This document shows positions 52,719-61,755 of a stretch of DNA of 64,000 nt, piece after piece. The DNA lies in the NCBI GenBank assembly GCA_041391765.1, contig JAWKNJ010000018.1:1-64000 (forward strand), in the 5' to 3' direction. This DNA comes from SHAN690 sp041391765. GTDB lineage: Bacteria; Bacteroidota; Bacteroidia; Flavobacteriales_G; Salibacteraceae. Each line of letters starts with the position of its first letter. The stretch's first letter is position 1. The notes below the pieces were generated by a model that was not told the origin of the DNA, did no database searches, and worked only from the letters and a program-made list of their open reading frames with translations. A program made the translations under genes and the position numbers.

Positions 52719-52816
52719 GACGCGAATTTATATTCTCAAAATCAATTCTTAAGAACTAATTTGAACTGACGCGAATTTATATTCTCAAAATCAATTCTTA
52801 AGAACTAATTTGAACT
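52719..52816. repeat. Perfect 49-bp tandem duplication upstream of the giant T9SS gene
   Basis: The 49-bp unit beginning GACGCGAATTTATATTC occurs at 52719-52767 and again at 52768-52816 without a mismatch. Each copy contains the palindrome TTCTTAAGAA and, on the minus strand, TAAATTCG, which resembles the TAnnTTYG -7 promoter element. The proximal -7-like element (52722-52729) would start transcription near 52714, 16 bases before the ATG at 52698. The duplication therefore doubles the probable promoter or operator of the giant protein. Confidence 0.8.
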
Positions 52817-52922
52817 CATGTACGAATTACTCAAATAGAAGTTTGAATGGTCGTATCAAGACTTAAGAATACTAGACGAATCACCTCAATCCAATCGTTA
52901 AACGCAAATGTTTCACTTAGGG

Positions 52923-52952
52923 TTTGTTCCGCTTCTAAACATTTTACCTTCG
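52923..52952 (+). promoter_or_regulatory. Candidate leuS promoter (TTTG - 18 nt - TACCTTCG)
   Basis: TTTG at 52923-52926 and TACCTTCG at 52945-52952, spaced by 18 bases, resemble the -33/-7 pattern of Bacteroidota housekeeping promoters (TTTG, TAnnTTTG), with one change in the -7 box. Transcription would start near 52959, upstream of the ATG at 52977 and downstream of the in-frame upstream ATG at 52908. Confidence 0.5.
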
Positions 52953-52976
52953 CGCCTCATTTTGAGGGTGGTTTTT

Positions 52977-55583
52977 ATGGAGTATAATTTCTCTGCGGTA
53001 GAAAAGAAGTGGCAAAAGCGCTGGCGGGATTGGCAAACATTTAAAGCCGAGAACAACAGTTCAAAGCCAAAGTTTTATGTCCTTGACATGTTTCCCTATC
53101 CATCTGGGTCGGGACTTCATGTCGGACATCCACTCGGCTACATAGCAAGTGATATTTATGCTCGATTCAAGCGGCACCAGGGGTATAACGTGCTCCACCC
53201 TATGGGTTATGATTCCTATGGACTACCGGCTGAGCAATACGCGATCCAAACCGGGCAGCATCCTGCTATCACCACGGAACAAAATATCAGGCGTTATCGG
53301 GAACAGCTTGATCAAATTGGGTTTTCATTTGACTGGAGCCGACAAGTAAAAACCTCTGAACCTGAGTTCTATCGCTGGACCCAATGGATTTTTGTGAAGC
53401 TTTTTCACAGTTGGTATAATCACAAATCAAGCAAGGCAGAACCGATCGAGACACTGATCAAGGTGTTCGAAACCGAGGGTAATGAGAATGTGGATGCCGC
53501 TTGTGATATGGTTTCCATATTTACTGCAAATGATTGGAACAGCTGGGATGCCCTTCAACAAAGGGAAACACTGTTGAATTATCGCATTGCTTATCGCGCA
53601 GAGACTATTGTGAATTGGTGTCCTGCTTTAGGAACTGTCTTAGCCAATGATGAAGTGGTGAATGGAGTCAGCGAACGAGGCGGCCACCCTGTGGAGCAAA
53701 GGAAAATGCTTCAATGGTCATTGCGTATTCGCGCATATGCTCAGCGATTACTTGACGGATTGGACACCGTTGAATGGAACGACTCTTTGAAAGATATTCA
53801 GCGCAACTGGATCGGCCGAAGTGAAGGAGCAGAAATACAATTCAAAGTCGCTGATTCTGACAAAAAAATTCTCGTTTTCACAACTCGACCCGACACCATT
53901 TTCGGAGCCACATTCATGGTGCTCGCACCCGAGCACGAACTGGTTTCTCAAATCACGACCCAAGAACAGTCCGAAGAGATCAGCAAGTATGTGGAATGGT
54001 GCAAAAGTCGGAGCGAACGCGAACGGATGGCTGAAGTGAAAGACGTGACCGGAGCATTCACTGGAGCTTTTGCTGAAAACCCAATTTCACGCACCAAGAT
54101 TCCAATTTGGATCAGTGATTATGTATTGGCAGGATATGGAACGGGGGCGATCATGGCCGTGCCTGCAGGAGATGAGCGTGATTGGGATTTTGCACAGCAA
54201 TTTGATTTGCCGATCATTCCGATCATTGAAGGTCAGGATATTTCCGCAGGAGCGAATGAGCGAAAGGACGGAACGATGATCAATTCCGGTTTCTTAGATG
54301 GAATGCCCGTTAAAAAAGCCATCGCAACGGTCATTGAAAAAGTGGTTGAAATGGGCATTGGTCATCACAAGGTCAACTATAAACTACGCGATGCGGTGTT
54401 TAGCCGCCAGCGCTACTGGGGTGAGCCTTTTCCGATCTATTATCGAAATGGCATTCCATATACCATCGATGAAGACAAGCTTGATGAAATCCGACTTCCT
54501 GAGATTGACAATTTCAAACCGACCGAAACCGGAGAACCACCATTAGGTCGTGCAGCTCATTGGAATTGGGACCGGGAAGCAGGAAAAGTGGTAGAAAACG
54601 GAAAGGGATATCCTATGGAGTTGAGCACCATGCCGGGATGGGCTGGTTCAAATTGGTACTACCTGCGCTACATGATGGAAGGCAATGCTGAAGAGCGGGC
54701 CAAGGCATTTGTTTCCAAAGAAGCGGTGGATTATTGGGGGCAGGTTGACCTTTATATTGGTGGTGCAGAGCACGCTACCGGCCATTTACTTTACTTCCGA
54801 TTTGTAACGAAGTTCCTCTATGATTTGGGGTACATTCCGTTTGACGAACCCGCCAAGAAGCTGATCAATCAGGGTATGATTCAAGCCGAAGATGGTCAGA
54901 AAATGAGCAAGCGATATAACAACGTTGTGAATCCCGATGACGTAGTTCGCGACCACAGCGCGGACGCTCTTCGCTTGCATGAAATGTTCCTCGGTCCCAT
55001 CGAAATGCACAAGCCTTGGAATACTAAGGGCATTGACGGGGTAACTAAGTTTATGCGCAAGCTGTGGAGATTATTTCATGATACTGACGGCAATACAAAC
55101 ATCAGTGACGAGGCTCCTACCAAAGATGAACTCAAAGCATTGCACAAGTGCATTCAGAAGGTTAGCGAAGACATGGAGCGCTTCAGTTTCAACACGTCTG
55201 TTAGTGCATTCATGATCGCTGTAAATGAGCTTGGGGAGCTGAAATGCAACAAGCGCAAAATCCTTGAGCCACTGACCATTTTGGTTAGCTGCCATGCACC
55301 GCACATTGCAGAAGAGCTATGGGAAATTCTCGGTCACAGCGGTTCCATTTCAGAAGTGGAGTGGCCAACATTTGATGAGTCATATTTGAAAAGCGATAGC
55401 ATTAACTATCCGGTTTCCTTTAATGGCAAAACTCGTTTCCATCTGGAGCTTCCCGCTTCTTTTGGAAAAGAGGATGTGGAAAAAGAAGTGCTTCACAATG
55501 AAGTCACCGTCAAATGGTTGGAAGGCGCCTCACCTAAAAAGGTGATTGTTGTTCCCGGCAGAATCGTAAACATCGTCCATTGA
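52977..55583 (+). CDS. leuS: Leucyl-tRNA synthetase
   Basis: An 868-residue class I aminoacyl-tRNA synthetase that charges tRNA-Leu. The frame is open to 52908, but the ATG at 52977 (MEYNFSAVEKKWQKRWRDW) is the family start and lies downstream of the candidate promoter. The HIGH-type motif is PYPSGSGLHVGHPLGY, the editing domain contains TTRPDTIFGATFMVLAPEH, and KMSKR provides the KMSKS loop near residue 645. The C-terminal anticodon-binding domain is complete. It overlaps bioY by 4 nt. Confidence 0.96.
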   Translation: MEYNFSAVEKKWQKRWRDWQTFKAENNSSKPKFYVLDMFPYPSGSGLHVGHPLGYIASDIYARFKRHQGYNVLHPMGYDSYGLPAEQYAIQTGQHPAITTEQNIRRYREQLDQIGFSFDWSRQVKTSEPEFYRWTQWIFVKLFHSWYNHKSSKAEPIETLIKVFETEGNENVDAACDMVSIFTANDWNSWDALQQRETLLNYRIAYRAETIVNWCPALGTVLANDEVVNGVSERGGHPVEQRKMLQWSLRIRAYAQRLLDGLDTVEWNDSLKDIQRNWIGRSEGAEIQFKVADSDKKILVFTTRPDTIFGATFMVLAPEHELVSQITTQEQSEEISKYVEWCKSRSERERMAEVKDVTGAFTGAFAENPISRTKIPIWISDYVLAGYGTGAIMAVPAGDERDWDFAQQFDLPIIPIIEGQDISAGANERKDGTMINSGFLDGMPVKKAIATVIEKVVEMGIGHHKVNYKLRDAVFSRQRYWGEPFPIYYRNGIPYTIDEDKLDEIRLPEIDNFKPTETGEPPLGRAAHWNWDREAGKVVENGKGYPMELSTMPGWAGSNWYYLRYMMEGNAEERAKAFVSKEAVDYWGQVDLYIGGAEHATGHLLYFRFVTKFLYDLGYIPFDEPAKKLINQGMIQAEDGQKMSKRYNNVVNPDDVVRDHSADALRLHEMFLGPIEMHKPWNTKGIDGVTKFMRKLWRLFHDTDGNTNISDEAPTKDELKALHKCIQKVSEDMERFSFNTSVSAFMIAVNELGELKCNKRKILEPLTILVSCHAPHIAEELWEILGHSGSISEVEWPTFDESYLKSDSINYPVSFNGKTRFHLELPASFGKEDVEKEVLHNEVTVKWLEGASPKKVIVVPGRIVNIVH

Positions 55584-56125
55584 ACCAAAGCGCTCGGCTC
55601 ATCAACATCTCATGGCAAGTAGCCATTTCATGCATTTTGATGTGGCTGAGTGGTCAGAATCCCTTTGAGCTTCCAGGAATGTCCGTGCCTATTACACTCC
55701 AAAGCATGTTCGCTATTCTATTACCCTTGATTTTGAACGCGCGTAGTGCAAGCGGAGGTGTTTTATTGTTTTTGATATTGGGCGCGACCGGGCTACCTGT
55801 TTTTGCAGGTGCTTCAGGCGGAATATTTTATTTCTACTCCAACAGTGGAGGTTATCTTATCGGTTTCTACGCTATAGCTCTGTTAACCGCGCGATTCAAA
55901 AACTGGACTTCTGAACAACCATTTCTACGCGGTCTATTGGTCTTTGCCTTGATGCACTTGGTGCTTACCATCATCGGGCTGGCTTGGATCGCAATTGCTG
56001 GGACAAGCGAAATTACCTTCTCATCACATGTTGGCCCATACTTGCCTGGAGTAGTTGTAAAGAGTGCTATTGGTGCCCTTATTTTTGAAGTCGTAAATCG
56101 GATTAAAGCAATCAAAACCACGTGA
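55580..56125 (+). CDS. bioY: Biotin transporter BioY
   Basis: A 181-residue membrane protein, the substrate-binding S component of an ECF-type biotin transporter. It starts at a TTG that overlaps the leuS stop (55580-55583). Six hydrophobic helices are visible, with SVPITLQSMFAILLPLILN, GATGLPVFAGASGGIFYF and GGYLIGFYAIALL typical of BioY. No EcfT or ATPase gene is adjacent, so it may work alone or with a shared ECF module. Its stop overlaps the next gene by 4 nt (GTGA). Confidence 0.92.
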   Translation: MNQSARLINISWQVAISCILMWLSGQNPFELPGMSVPITLQSMFAILLPLILNARSASGGVLLFLILGATGLPVFAGASGGIFYFYSNSGGYLIGFYAIALLTARFKNWTSEQPFLRGLLVFALMHLVLTIIGLAWIAIAGTSEITFSSHVGPYLPGVVVKSAIGALIFEVVNRIKAIKTT

Positions 56126-56994
56126 AAAGTCTGTTGGCACAACGTTTGACATTCAGAGCTAAATTTTTAGCCATGGAATTCGCTTTGATGTTAACCGGAT
56201 TGTTGTTTGCCAATCAGCCTTTAGTTGCACAGGCGAGCGTTCCGACCGGAACCGAGACGACCATTGAATTGGAAAACGGACTGCCTATTGTCAAGCACAA
56301 TGCATTTAAGCGCGGTGAGAGATTAGAATATGATGTTTCCTACGGTTGGATTGATGCGGGCGAAGCGATCATAGAGATTACTAACGAAAAGAAAACCATC
56401 GCAGGTCGCGATGTCATGCATGTCGTAGGGAAAGGAAACTCAATGGGCACATTCAACTTTTTCTTTAAGGTCAGAGATACCTACGAAACCTACATGGACA
56501 CTAAAGGTGTTTTTCCATGGATTTTCGTGCGTGATATTCAGGAAGGTGACTTTGCAACAAAACAGTATTACACGTTCGATCAATTCAAACGGAAAGTCAA
56601 AACGCATAAGGGCACAGAACATGAAGTTCCCGTTGGGGTTCAGGACATGATTTCTTCCTTTTACTACGCGCGCTCCATGGATTTTACCGATGCTAAGCCC
56701 AACCAGGTATACGAAATGTGGATTTTCATAGACAATGAGCTGTGGCCATTGCGCTTTCGTTATCTGAGGCAAGAACGCATTAAAGTTGACAAAGGAACCT
56801 TCGATTGTTTGGTGTTTGTGCCTGTAGTTCAAAAAGGACGGATCTTTAAAAAAGAAGAAGACATGATGGTTTGGGTCACCGATGATGCAAACAAAATTCC
56901 TGTTCAAGCCAAAGCCAAGATTTTGGTCGGTTCCATTACCATGGAGTTGAGGAATTACAGTGGCTTAGCCAATCCCGTTTCGATCGTTAAATAA
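56122..56994 (+). CDS. DUF3108 domain exported protein
   Basis: A 290-residue protein with a GTG start overlapping bioY; an ATG at 56173 is the alternative but would remove the basic n-region. Signal peptide up to about residue 38 (FALMLTGLLFANQPLVAQA). The mature part begins FKRGERLEYDVSYGWIDAGEAIIEI, the DUF3108 hallmark, and continues GTFNFFFKVRDTYETYMD, ending in a VWVTDDANKIPVQAKAKILVGSI strand. A beta-rich periplasmic or outer-membrane role is likely, but the function is unknown. Confidence 0.85.
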   Translation: MKSLLAQRLTFRAKFLAMEFALMLTGLLFANQPLVAQASVPTGTETTIELENGLPIVKHNAFKRGERLEYDVSYGWIDAGEAIIEITNEKKTIAGRDVMHVVGKGNSMGTFNFFFKVRDTYETYMDTKGVFPWIFVRDIQEGDFATKQYYTFDQFKRKVKTHKGTEHEVPVGVQDMISSFYYARSMDFTDAKPNQVYEMWIFIDNELWPLRFRYLRQERIKVDKGTFDCLVFVPVVQKGRIFKKEEDMMVWVTDDANKIPVQAKAKILVGSITMELRNYSGLANPVSIVK

Positions 56995-57008
56995 CTCCAC
57001 ATTCTCAG

Positions 57009-57029
57009 CGAAATGACATCTGTCATTCG
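57009..57029. other. Small inverted repeat between DUF3108 and kynA
   Basis: CGAAATGACA (57009-57018) and TGTCATTCG (57021-57029) form a nine-pair hairpin with one bulged A and a two-base loop. It lies 15 bases after the DUF3108 stop and 45 before kynA. No T-run follows at once, so it could be an operator, a processing site or a weak terminator. Confidence 0.35.
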
Positions 57030-57073
57030 CAACGAGCTGGTTCTTGGTTTTATTTTCGGCAAAATTTTTCACG

Positions 57074-58081
57074 ATGAATCACGAAGAACAGCTCAAGAAG
57101 CTTCATGATAAATACGATCTAATGGGGCAGGATTTGAATGCCTACCTAGATGGACTTCTGCTCTCAAACTACTTGACATATTGGGACTACATCCACTTGG
57201 ACACGCTAATGAGTCTGCAAAATCCAAAGACCGACTTTCCGGATGAAAGCATCTTCATCATGTATCATCAGATCACCGAGCTTTACTTCAAGCTGGCTCT
57301 ACATGAGCTTGAGCAGATTTCTAAAAACGGAATGATCATCGAATCGAATGGCCAGGTAAAAGGCTGGAATGAGCGCATCTCTCCCGATTTTTTGACAGCA
57401 CGGCTCAAGCGCATCAATGCCTATTTCGAGGCGTTGACAAAAAGCTTTGACATTATGATCAATGGCATGGAACGCGAACAATTCACGCGATTCCGAATGG
57501 CCCTGTTGCCAGCCAGTGGATTTCAATCTGCTCAATACCGAATGATTGAAATAGCCAGCACCGACATACAGCAATTGGTAGCAGCGCCAAAACGCGTTCA
57601 ACCCGGAAATAAAGACTCACGATCCTTGGATGATATGTTCGAGCTGATCTATTGGAAAAACGGGGCCACTGAAGTGGAAACCGGTAAGAAGACCCTCACC
57701 TTAAAGCAATTCGAAGTCAAATACACTTCTAGGCTGAAGGATATGGCCAGACAATATGAACATTCCAACGTTTGGCAAAAATTCAAGTCGCTTTCACCCG
57801 AAGAGCAACAAACCGAATCTTTGGTGAAGGAAATGCGTCAGCTGGACGTGAACGTGAACATTAACTGGCCATTGTGTCATTACAAAAGTGCCGTTCGCTA
57901 TCTTGCTGGAAAAGAGGGAGATGTTGCTGCTACCGGTGGAACCAACTGGCAACAGTACCTGCCTCCGCGATTCCAACGAAGGATTTTCTATCCAGAGCTT
58001 TGGAGCCAACACGAACTCGATGAGTGGGGCCGAGGATGGGTAGAGCAGGTTTTGGCTGAGCGCATTATTGTAAAAAACTAG
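57074..58081 (+). CDS. kynA: Tryptophan 2,3-dioxygenase
   Basis: A 335-residue heme dioxygenase that opens the indole ring of L-tryptophan to N-formylkynurenine. The ATG at 57074 (MNHEEQLKKLHDKYDLMGQDL) is preferred over a start at 57044. Conserved: LTYWDYIHLDTLMSLQNP, FIMYHQITELYFKLALHELEQI (substrate and heme surroundings), ASGFQSAQYRMIEIA, and a C-terminal WPLCHYKSAVRYL with the probable axial His. First step of the kynurenine pathway whose later enzymes are at 29.6-32.9 kb. Confidence 0.95.
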   Translation: MNHEEQLKKLHDKYDLMGQDLNAYLDGLLLSNYLTYWDYIHLDTLMSLQNPKTDFPDESIFIMYHQITELYFKLALHELEQISKNGMIIESNGQVKGWNERISPDFLTARLKRINAYFEALTKSFDIMINGMEREQFTRFRMALLPASGFQSAQYRMIEIASTDIQQLVAAPKRVQPGNKDSRSLDDMFELIYWKNGATEVETGKKTLTLKQFEVKYTSRLKDMARQYEHSNVWQKFKSLSPEEQQTESLVKEMRQLDVNVNINWPLCHYKSAVRYLAGKEGDVAATGGTNWQQYLPPRFQRRIFYPELWSQHELDEWGRGWVEQVLAERIIVKN

Positions 58082-59392
58082 GTGCAGAAAAAATATCTAA
58101 TTGCCGGAGGGGCAGCCACGCTGATTCTCCTCCTGATCTTACTTTTTTCGGGTGGTGAATCCACAGCCGAGACAGAAATGTCCGAAGAGGTTGATTCTTT
58201 GGCCATGGAAGAATGCCACGATGAATTTGGCATTGACGCGGATGGTCAACACGTAGTGAAGGGCAAGATTCGCCCTAATGAGTTTCTAGCTGACATCCTT
58301 CTACCATTTGGAATCTCATACGCTCAAATAACGACACTGGCCGAAAAGTCCAAAAGCGTATTTGACATTCGAAAACTGATGGCAGGTAAAAACTATACGC
58401 TCATTTGCACCAACGACAGTGCGCAACGTGTAGAGTTTTTCGTTTATGAGGCATCTGCAGTGGATTTTGTGGTTTTCGACCTGAGGGACACGATCAGCAT
58501 TTATCGCGGTAATCGACCTACTTCGATCGAAGAACAAATGGCCAGTGGAGTAATTCATTCTTCATTGTATCAAACCTTGATCGATCAGGACTTGAGTCCG
58601 GCATTAGCCATGGAAATGGCCGATATTTATGCATGGAGTATTGACTTCTACCGCATCCAAAAAGGCGATCGCTTTAAGCTCATTTATACCGTAAAAAAAG
58701 TGAATGAAGAAATCGTTGGTATCGATGAAATCCAAGCAGCGGTTTTTTATCACTACGACTCTCCGTTCTATGCCTTTGAATTCGCGCAAGGAGATCAGAC
58801 CGACTACTTTGATGAAACCGGAAACAGCCTGCGCAAGGCATTTTTACAAGCCCCATTAAAATTCAGCCGCATCTCTTCTGGATATACGAAGAGTCGATTT
58901 CATCCCGTGCAGAAGCGGTGGAAGGCTCACTTAGGAACAGATTACGCTGCTCCTCAAGGCACACCTATTCTCAGTGTCGGAGATGGTATCGTAACTGAAG
59001 CTCAGTACAAACAGTTCAACGGGAACTATGTTAAAGTGAAACACAACAGTACTTACACCACACAGTATTTGCACATGAGCAAAATAGCATCCGGCATCAA
59101 ACCCGGCACACGGGTTAAGCAAGGTCAGGTGATCGGATATGTTGGTAGCACAGGTTTAGCCACCGGTCCTCATGTTTGCTTCCGATTCTGGAAAAATGGC
59201 GAACAGGTTGATCACCGTAGGGAAAAGATTCCACCAAGCGAACCAATAAAGCCTGAATACAAGCAGGAATATGAAAACCACCTCAGGGAATGGAAATCCC
59301 GATTAGATGACATTCCAATGGAAACTAAAGTCTCTGAAGCTAATTTGGCTTCGATGAACGCTGCAAACCGATTAAATTTCTCGCATACCTAG
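58082..59392 (+). CDS. M23 family metallopeptidase (LytM-like), membrane-anchored
   Basis: A 436-residue protein starting at GTG directly after the kynA stop. One N-terminal membrane helix (YLIAGGAATLILLLILLFS) anchors a periplasmic part. Residues 60-270 are mixed and beta-rich; residues 275-400 are an M23/LytM domain: GYTKSRFHPVQKRWKAHLGTD contains the first His and Asp ligands, YLHM a further His. The last motif reads GPHVCFRFW, where a canonical HxH would be expected, so Cys replaces the third His. It may be a peptidoglycan endopeptidase or a degenerate regulator of one. The end overlaps pdhC on the other strand by 21 nt. Confidence 0.88.
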   Translation: MQKKYLIAGGAATLILLLILLFSGGESTAETEMSEEVDSLAMEECHDEFGIDADGQHVVKGKIRPNEFLADILLPFGISYAQITTLAEKSKSVFDIRKLMAGKNYTLICTNDSAQRVEFFVYEASAVDFVVFDLRDTISIYRGNRPTSIEEQMASGVIHSSLYQTLIDQDLSPALAMEMADIYAWSIDFYRIQKGDRFKLIYTVKKVNEEIVGIDEIQAAVFYHYDSPFYAFEFAQGDQTDYFDETGNSLRKAFLQAPLKFSRISSGYTKSRFHPVQKRWKAHLGTDYAAPQGTPILSVGDGIVTEAQYKQFNGNYVKVKHNSTYTTQYLHMSKIASGIKPGTRVKQGQVIGYVGSTGLATGPHVCFRFWKNGEQVDHRREKIPPSEPIKPEYKQEYENHLREWKSRLDDIPMETKVSEANLASMNAANRLNFSHT

Positions 59393-60628
59393 AAGCACGA
59401 TCGGATTCTCTATGTACTTCTTGAAGGTCTGCAGGAATTGTGCTCCACTCGCTCCGTCTACCACTCTGTGATCGCAACTCATCGTAACCTTCATTCGGTT
59501 TCCAGGTACAACTTGTCCATTCTTCACGACAGGTTCCTGTCGAATGCTACCAATTGCCATAATGCAACTATCCGGAGGATTGATAATGGCAGTAAATTCT
59601 TCTATTCCGAACATTCCAAGGTTTGAGATGGTGAAGGTGTTGCCTTCCCACTCATGTGGCTGCAATTTCTTGGTCTTTGCCTTTTTTGCAAAATCACGAA
59701 CCTCGTTGGAAATTTGAGTTAATGGCTTGCCATCCGCATGCCGCACTACAGGAACTAAAAGTCCATCTTCCACAGCAACTGCAACACCAATGTGCACGTG
59801 TTCATTGAAACGGATAAAATCTCCATGCCAACCGGCATTCACCATAGGATGATCTTTCAACGCAACAGCAGCTGCCTTTATGACCAAGTCATTGAATGAA
59901 ATTTTTTCTGGAGCGATTGCATCATTGATCGCTGTTCGAGCTTCAATAGCTCGATCCATATCCAAGTCAATGGTCAAATAGAAATGAGGAGCACTGAACT
60001 TGCTTTCACTTAATCTTCGCGCGATGGTTTTGCGCATTTGCGTGACCTGAACATCTCTGGAACGCTCCACCTGCGCAATTGATCCAACGCTTCTATTTTC
60101 AATATCGCGCTTCACTATGCGTCCACCGTCTCCCGTTCCCCTGATACCTCGCAGACTAACCCCTTGTTCTTCTGCTAGTCTCCTTGCCAGTGGAGAAATT
60201 TTGGTTCTTCCATCTAGTTCTTCTTTAACAGGTTCCGCCTTCGCCACAGGTCTTGGCTGTGGTTGGGCAGCAGGCTTTGGAGCCTCTGATTTTGGCGCTG
60301 GTACGGAGGCCTTAACTTCTTCTTTCTGCTCCTCTTTGGGAGCCGGTACAGCGCTAGCCGCCTCTTTCATAATAGCCTTAACGTCCTCACCATCCTTCCC
60401 GATAATCGCAATCACAGAATCCACCGGCACGGACTTTCCGGCCGCCACTTCGATGTGAAGCAATTTACCAGCATGAAACGACTCAAACTCCATAGTAGCC
60501 TTGTCCGATTCGATCTCGGCCAACACATCGCCTAAATTCACAGTATCACCAACCTTCTTTTGCCATGATGCGATTACACCTTCTTCCATGGTGTCGCTCA
60601 ACTTGGGCATTTTTATTACTTCAGCCAT
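59372..60628 (-). CDS. pdhC: Pyruvate dehydrogenase E2, dihydrolipoamide acetyltransferase
   Basis: A 418-residue E2 subunit that transfers acetyl groups from lipoyl lysine to coenzyme A. Residues 1-75 are one lipoyl domain with the lipoylated Lys in IESDKATMEF; an Ala/Pro/Lys-rich linker (90-140) follows; the peripheral subunit-binding domain is KISPLARRLAEEQGVSLRGIRGTG; the catalytic domain begins VTQMRKTIARRLSESKF and ends with active-site CDHRVVDGASGAQFL. Downstream of pdhA with a 15-base gap; E1-beta and E3 are not in the window. Confidence 0.94.
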   Translation of the reverse strand: MAEVIKMPKLSDTMEEGVIASWQKKVGDTVNLGDVLAEIESDKATMEFESFHAGKLLHIEVAAGKSVPVDSVIAIIGKDGEDVKAIMKEAASAVPAPKEEQKEEVKASVPAPKSEAPKPAAQPQPRPVAKAEPVKEELDGRTKISPLARRLAEEQGVSLRGIRGTGDGGRIVKRDIENRSVGSIAQVERSRDVQVTQMRKTIARRLSESKFSAPHFYLTIDLDMDRAIEARTAINDAIAPEKISFNDLVIKAAAVALKDHPMVNAGWHGDFIRFNEHVHIGVAVAVEDGLLVPVVRHADGKPLTQISNEVRDFAKKAKTKKLQPHEWEGNTFTISNLGMFGIEEFTAIINPPDSCIMAIGSIRQEPVVKNGQVVPGNRMKVTMSCDHRVVDGASGAQFLQTFKKYIENPIVLLGMREI

Positions 60629-60643
60629 TCTTCAATAGTGTCT

Positions 60644-61687
60644 TTAGTCCATTATGTATGGATAGTCTTCCTGCACGTATACATCCTTGTAAAGCTCATC
60701 CAACTCAGGTAGCGGAGATTCTTCAGCAAATACAATCGAGTCATCAACCAACTTCTTCACTTTTGCTTCAATCTTGTCTACCCCTTTTTCGTCAAGCCAG
60801 CCTTGCTCAAAAAGCACGGACATGACCTGTGTCAAAGGGTCTTTCTCCTTGTATTCGTTCACCTCTTCTTTCGTTCTATACTTCTGAGGATCGCTCATGG
60901 AGTGTCCTTTGTAGCGATAGGTTCTGATGTCCAAAAGGTAAGGTCCCTTCCCATCTCTGCAATGTTTTGCCGCCTTTGAAATAGCTTCGTGAACAGCTTC
61001 CACTCGCATTCCATCAACAGACTCGCTTGGCATGTCATAACTTAATCCAAGTTTGGATAAGTCGGTAACATTGGTAGTTCTTTCAACAGAAGTACCCATT
61101 GCGTAGTTGTTGTTCTCAACAATGAAAATCACAGGAAGCTTCCAAAGCATGGCCATGTTGAACGTCTCATGCAATGCGCCCTGACGAACAGCTCCATCAC
61201 CCATAAACGTGAGGCAAACATTCTTAGTTCCATTGTACTTCTCTGCAAATGCGATTCCTGCACCCATTGGAATCTGAGCACCAACAATACCATGCCCACC
61301 CATCATGTTGATAGACTTGTCAAACATGTGCATAGAACCTCCCTTCCCTTTGGAACAACCGGTAGTCTTGCCATACAGCTCTGCCATCACATACTTCGGC
61401 TCCATGCCTAAAGCAATCGGATGAGCATGGTCCCTGTAAGCTGTGATGATCTTATCGTCCTTCTGTATAGCCGAGGCGAACCCGGCTGCAATGGCCTCTT
61501 GACCAATATACAGGTGACAAAATCCACCGAACTTTTGCTGTAGATACAAATTTCCGCAAGCTTCCTCAAATCGCCTCATGAGCAGCATGTCTTCATACCA
61601 CTTCATATATTGCTCTTTCGAGTACGCAGCTTTCGCGCTAGCACTTGGTGCTGACTTCTTCGTTGTCTTCTTTGTTGCTGTTGCCAT
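60644..61687 (-). CDS. pdhA: Pyruvate dehydrogenase E1 alpha subunit
   Basis: A 347-residue thiamine-diphosphate enzyme subunit that decarboxylates pyruvate with E1-beta. A short Lys/Ala-rich extension (residues 2-20) precedes the core. Conserved: GFCHLYIGQEAIAAGFASAI, ITAYRDHAHPIALG, GGHGIVGAQIPMGAGIAFA, and the TDP-binding loop TFMGDGAVRQGALHETFNMA ending in ENNNYAMGT. The phosphorylation-loop-like YRYKGHSMSDP is also present. A strong AAAGGAG sequence four bases before the ATG is unusual for this phylum. Followed by pdhC. Confidence 0.94.
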   Translation of the reverse strand: MATATKKTTKKSAPSASAKAAYSKEQYMKWYEDMLLMRRFEEACGNLYLQQKFGGFCHLYIGQEAIAAGFASAIQKDDKIITAYRDHAHPIALGMEPKYVMAELYGKTTGCSKGKGGSMHMFDKSINMMGGHGIVGAQIPMGAGIAFAEKYNGTKNVCLTFMGDGAVRQGALHETFNMAMLWKLPVIFIVENNNYAMGTSVERTTNVTDLSKLGLSYDMPSESVDGMRVEAVHEAISKAAKHCRDGKGPYLLDIRTYRYKGHSMSDPQKYRTKEEVNEYKEKDPLTQVMSVLFEQGWLDEKGVDKIEAKVKKLVDDSIVFAEESPLPELDELYKDVYVQEDYPYIMD

Positions 61688-61691
61688 TTCG

Positions 61692-61716
61692 CTCCTTTAG
61701 TGGGGTCGCAAAAATA
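61692..61716 (-). promoter_or_regulatory. pdhA -7 element and Shine-Dalgarno-like sequence
   Basis: On the minus strand TATTTTTG (61709-61716) fits TAnnTTTG, and AAAGGAG (61692-61698) lies four bases before the pdhA ATG. Bacteroidota genes usually lack such ribosome-binding sites, so this one stands out and supports the chosen start. No -33 box at a good distance. Confidence 0.45.
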
Positions 61717-61755
61717 TAACTTGATAGGTAAGAACTGCCGATTGAGGCAATTTGG

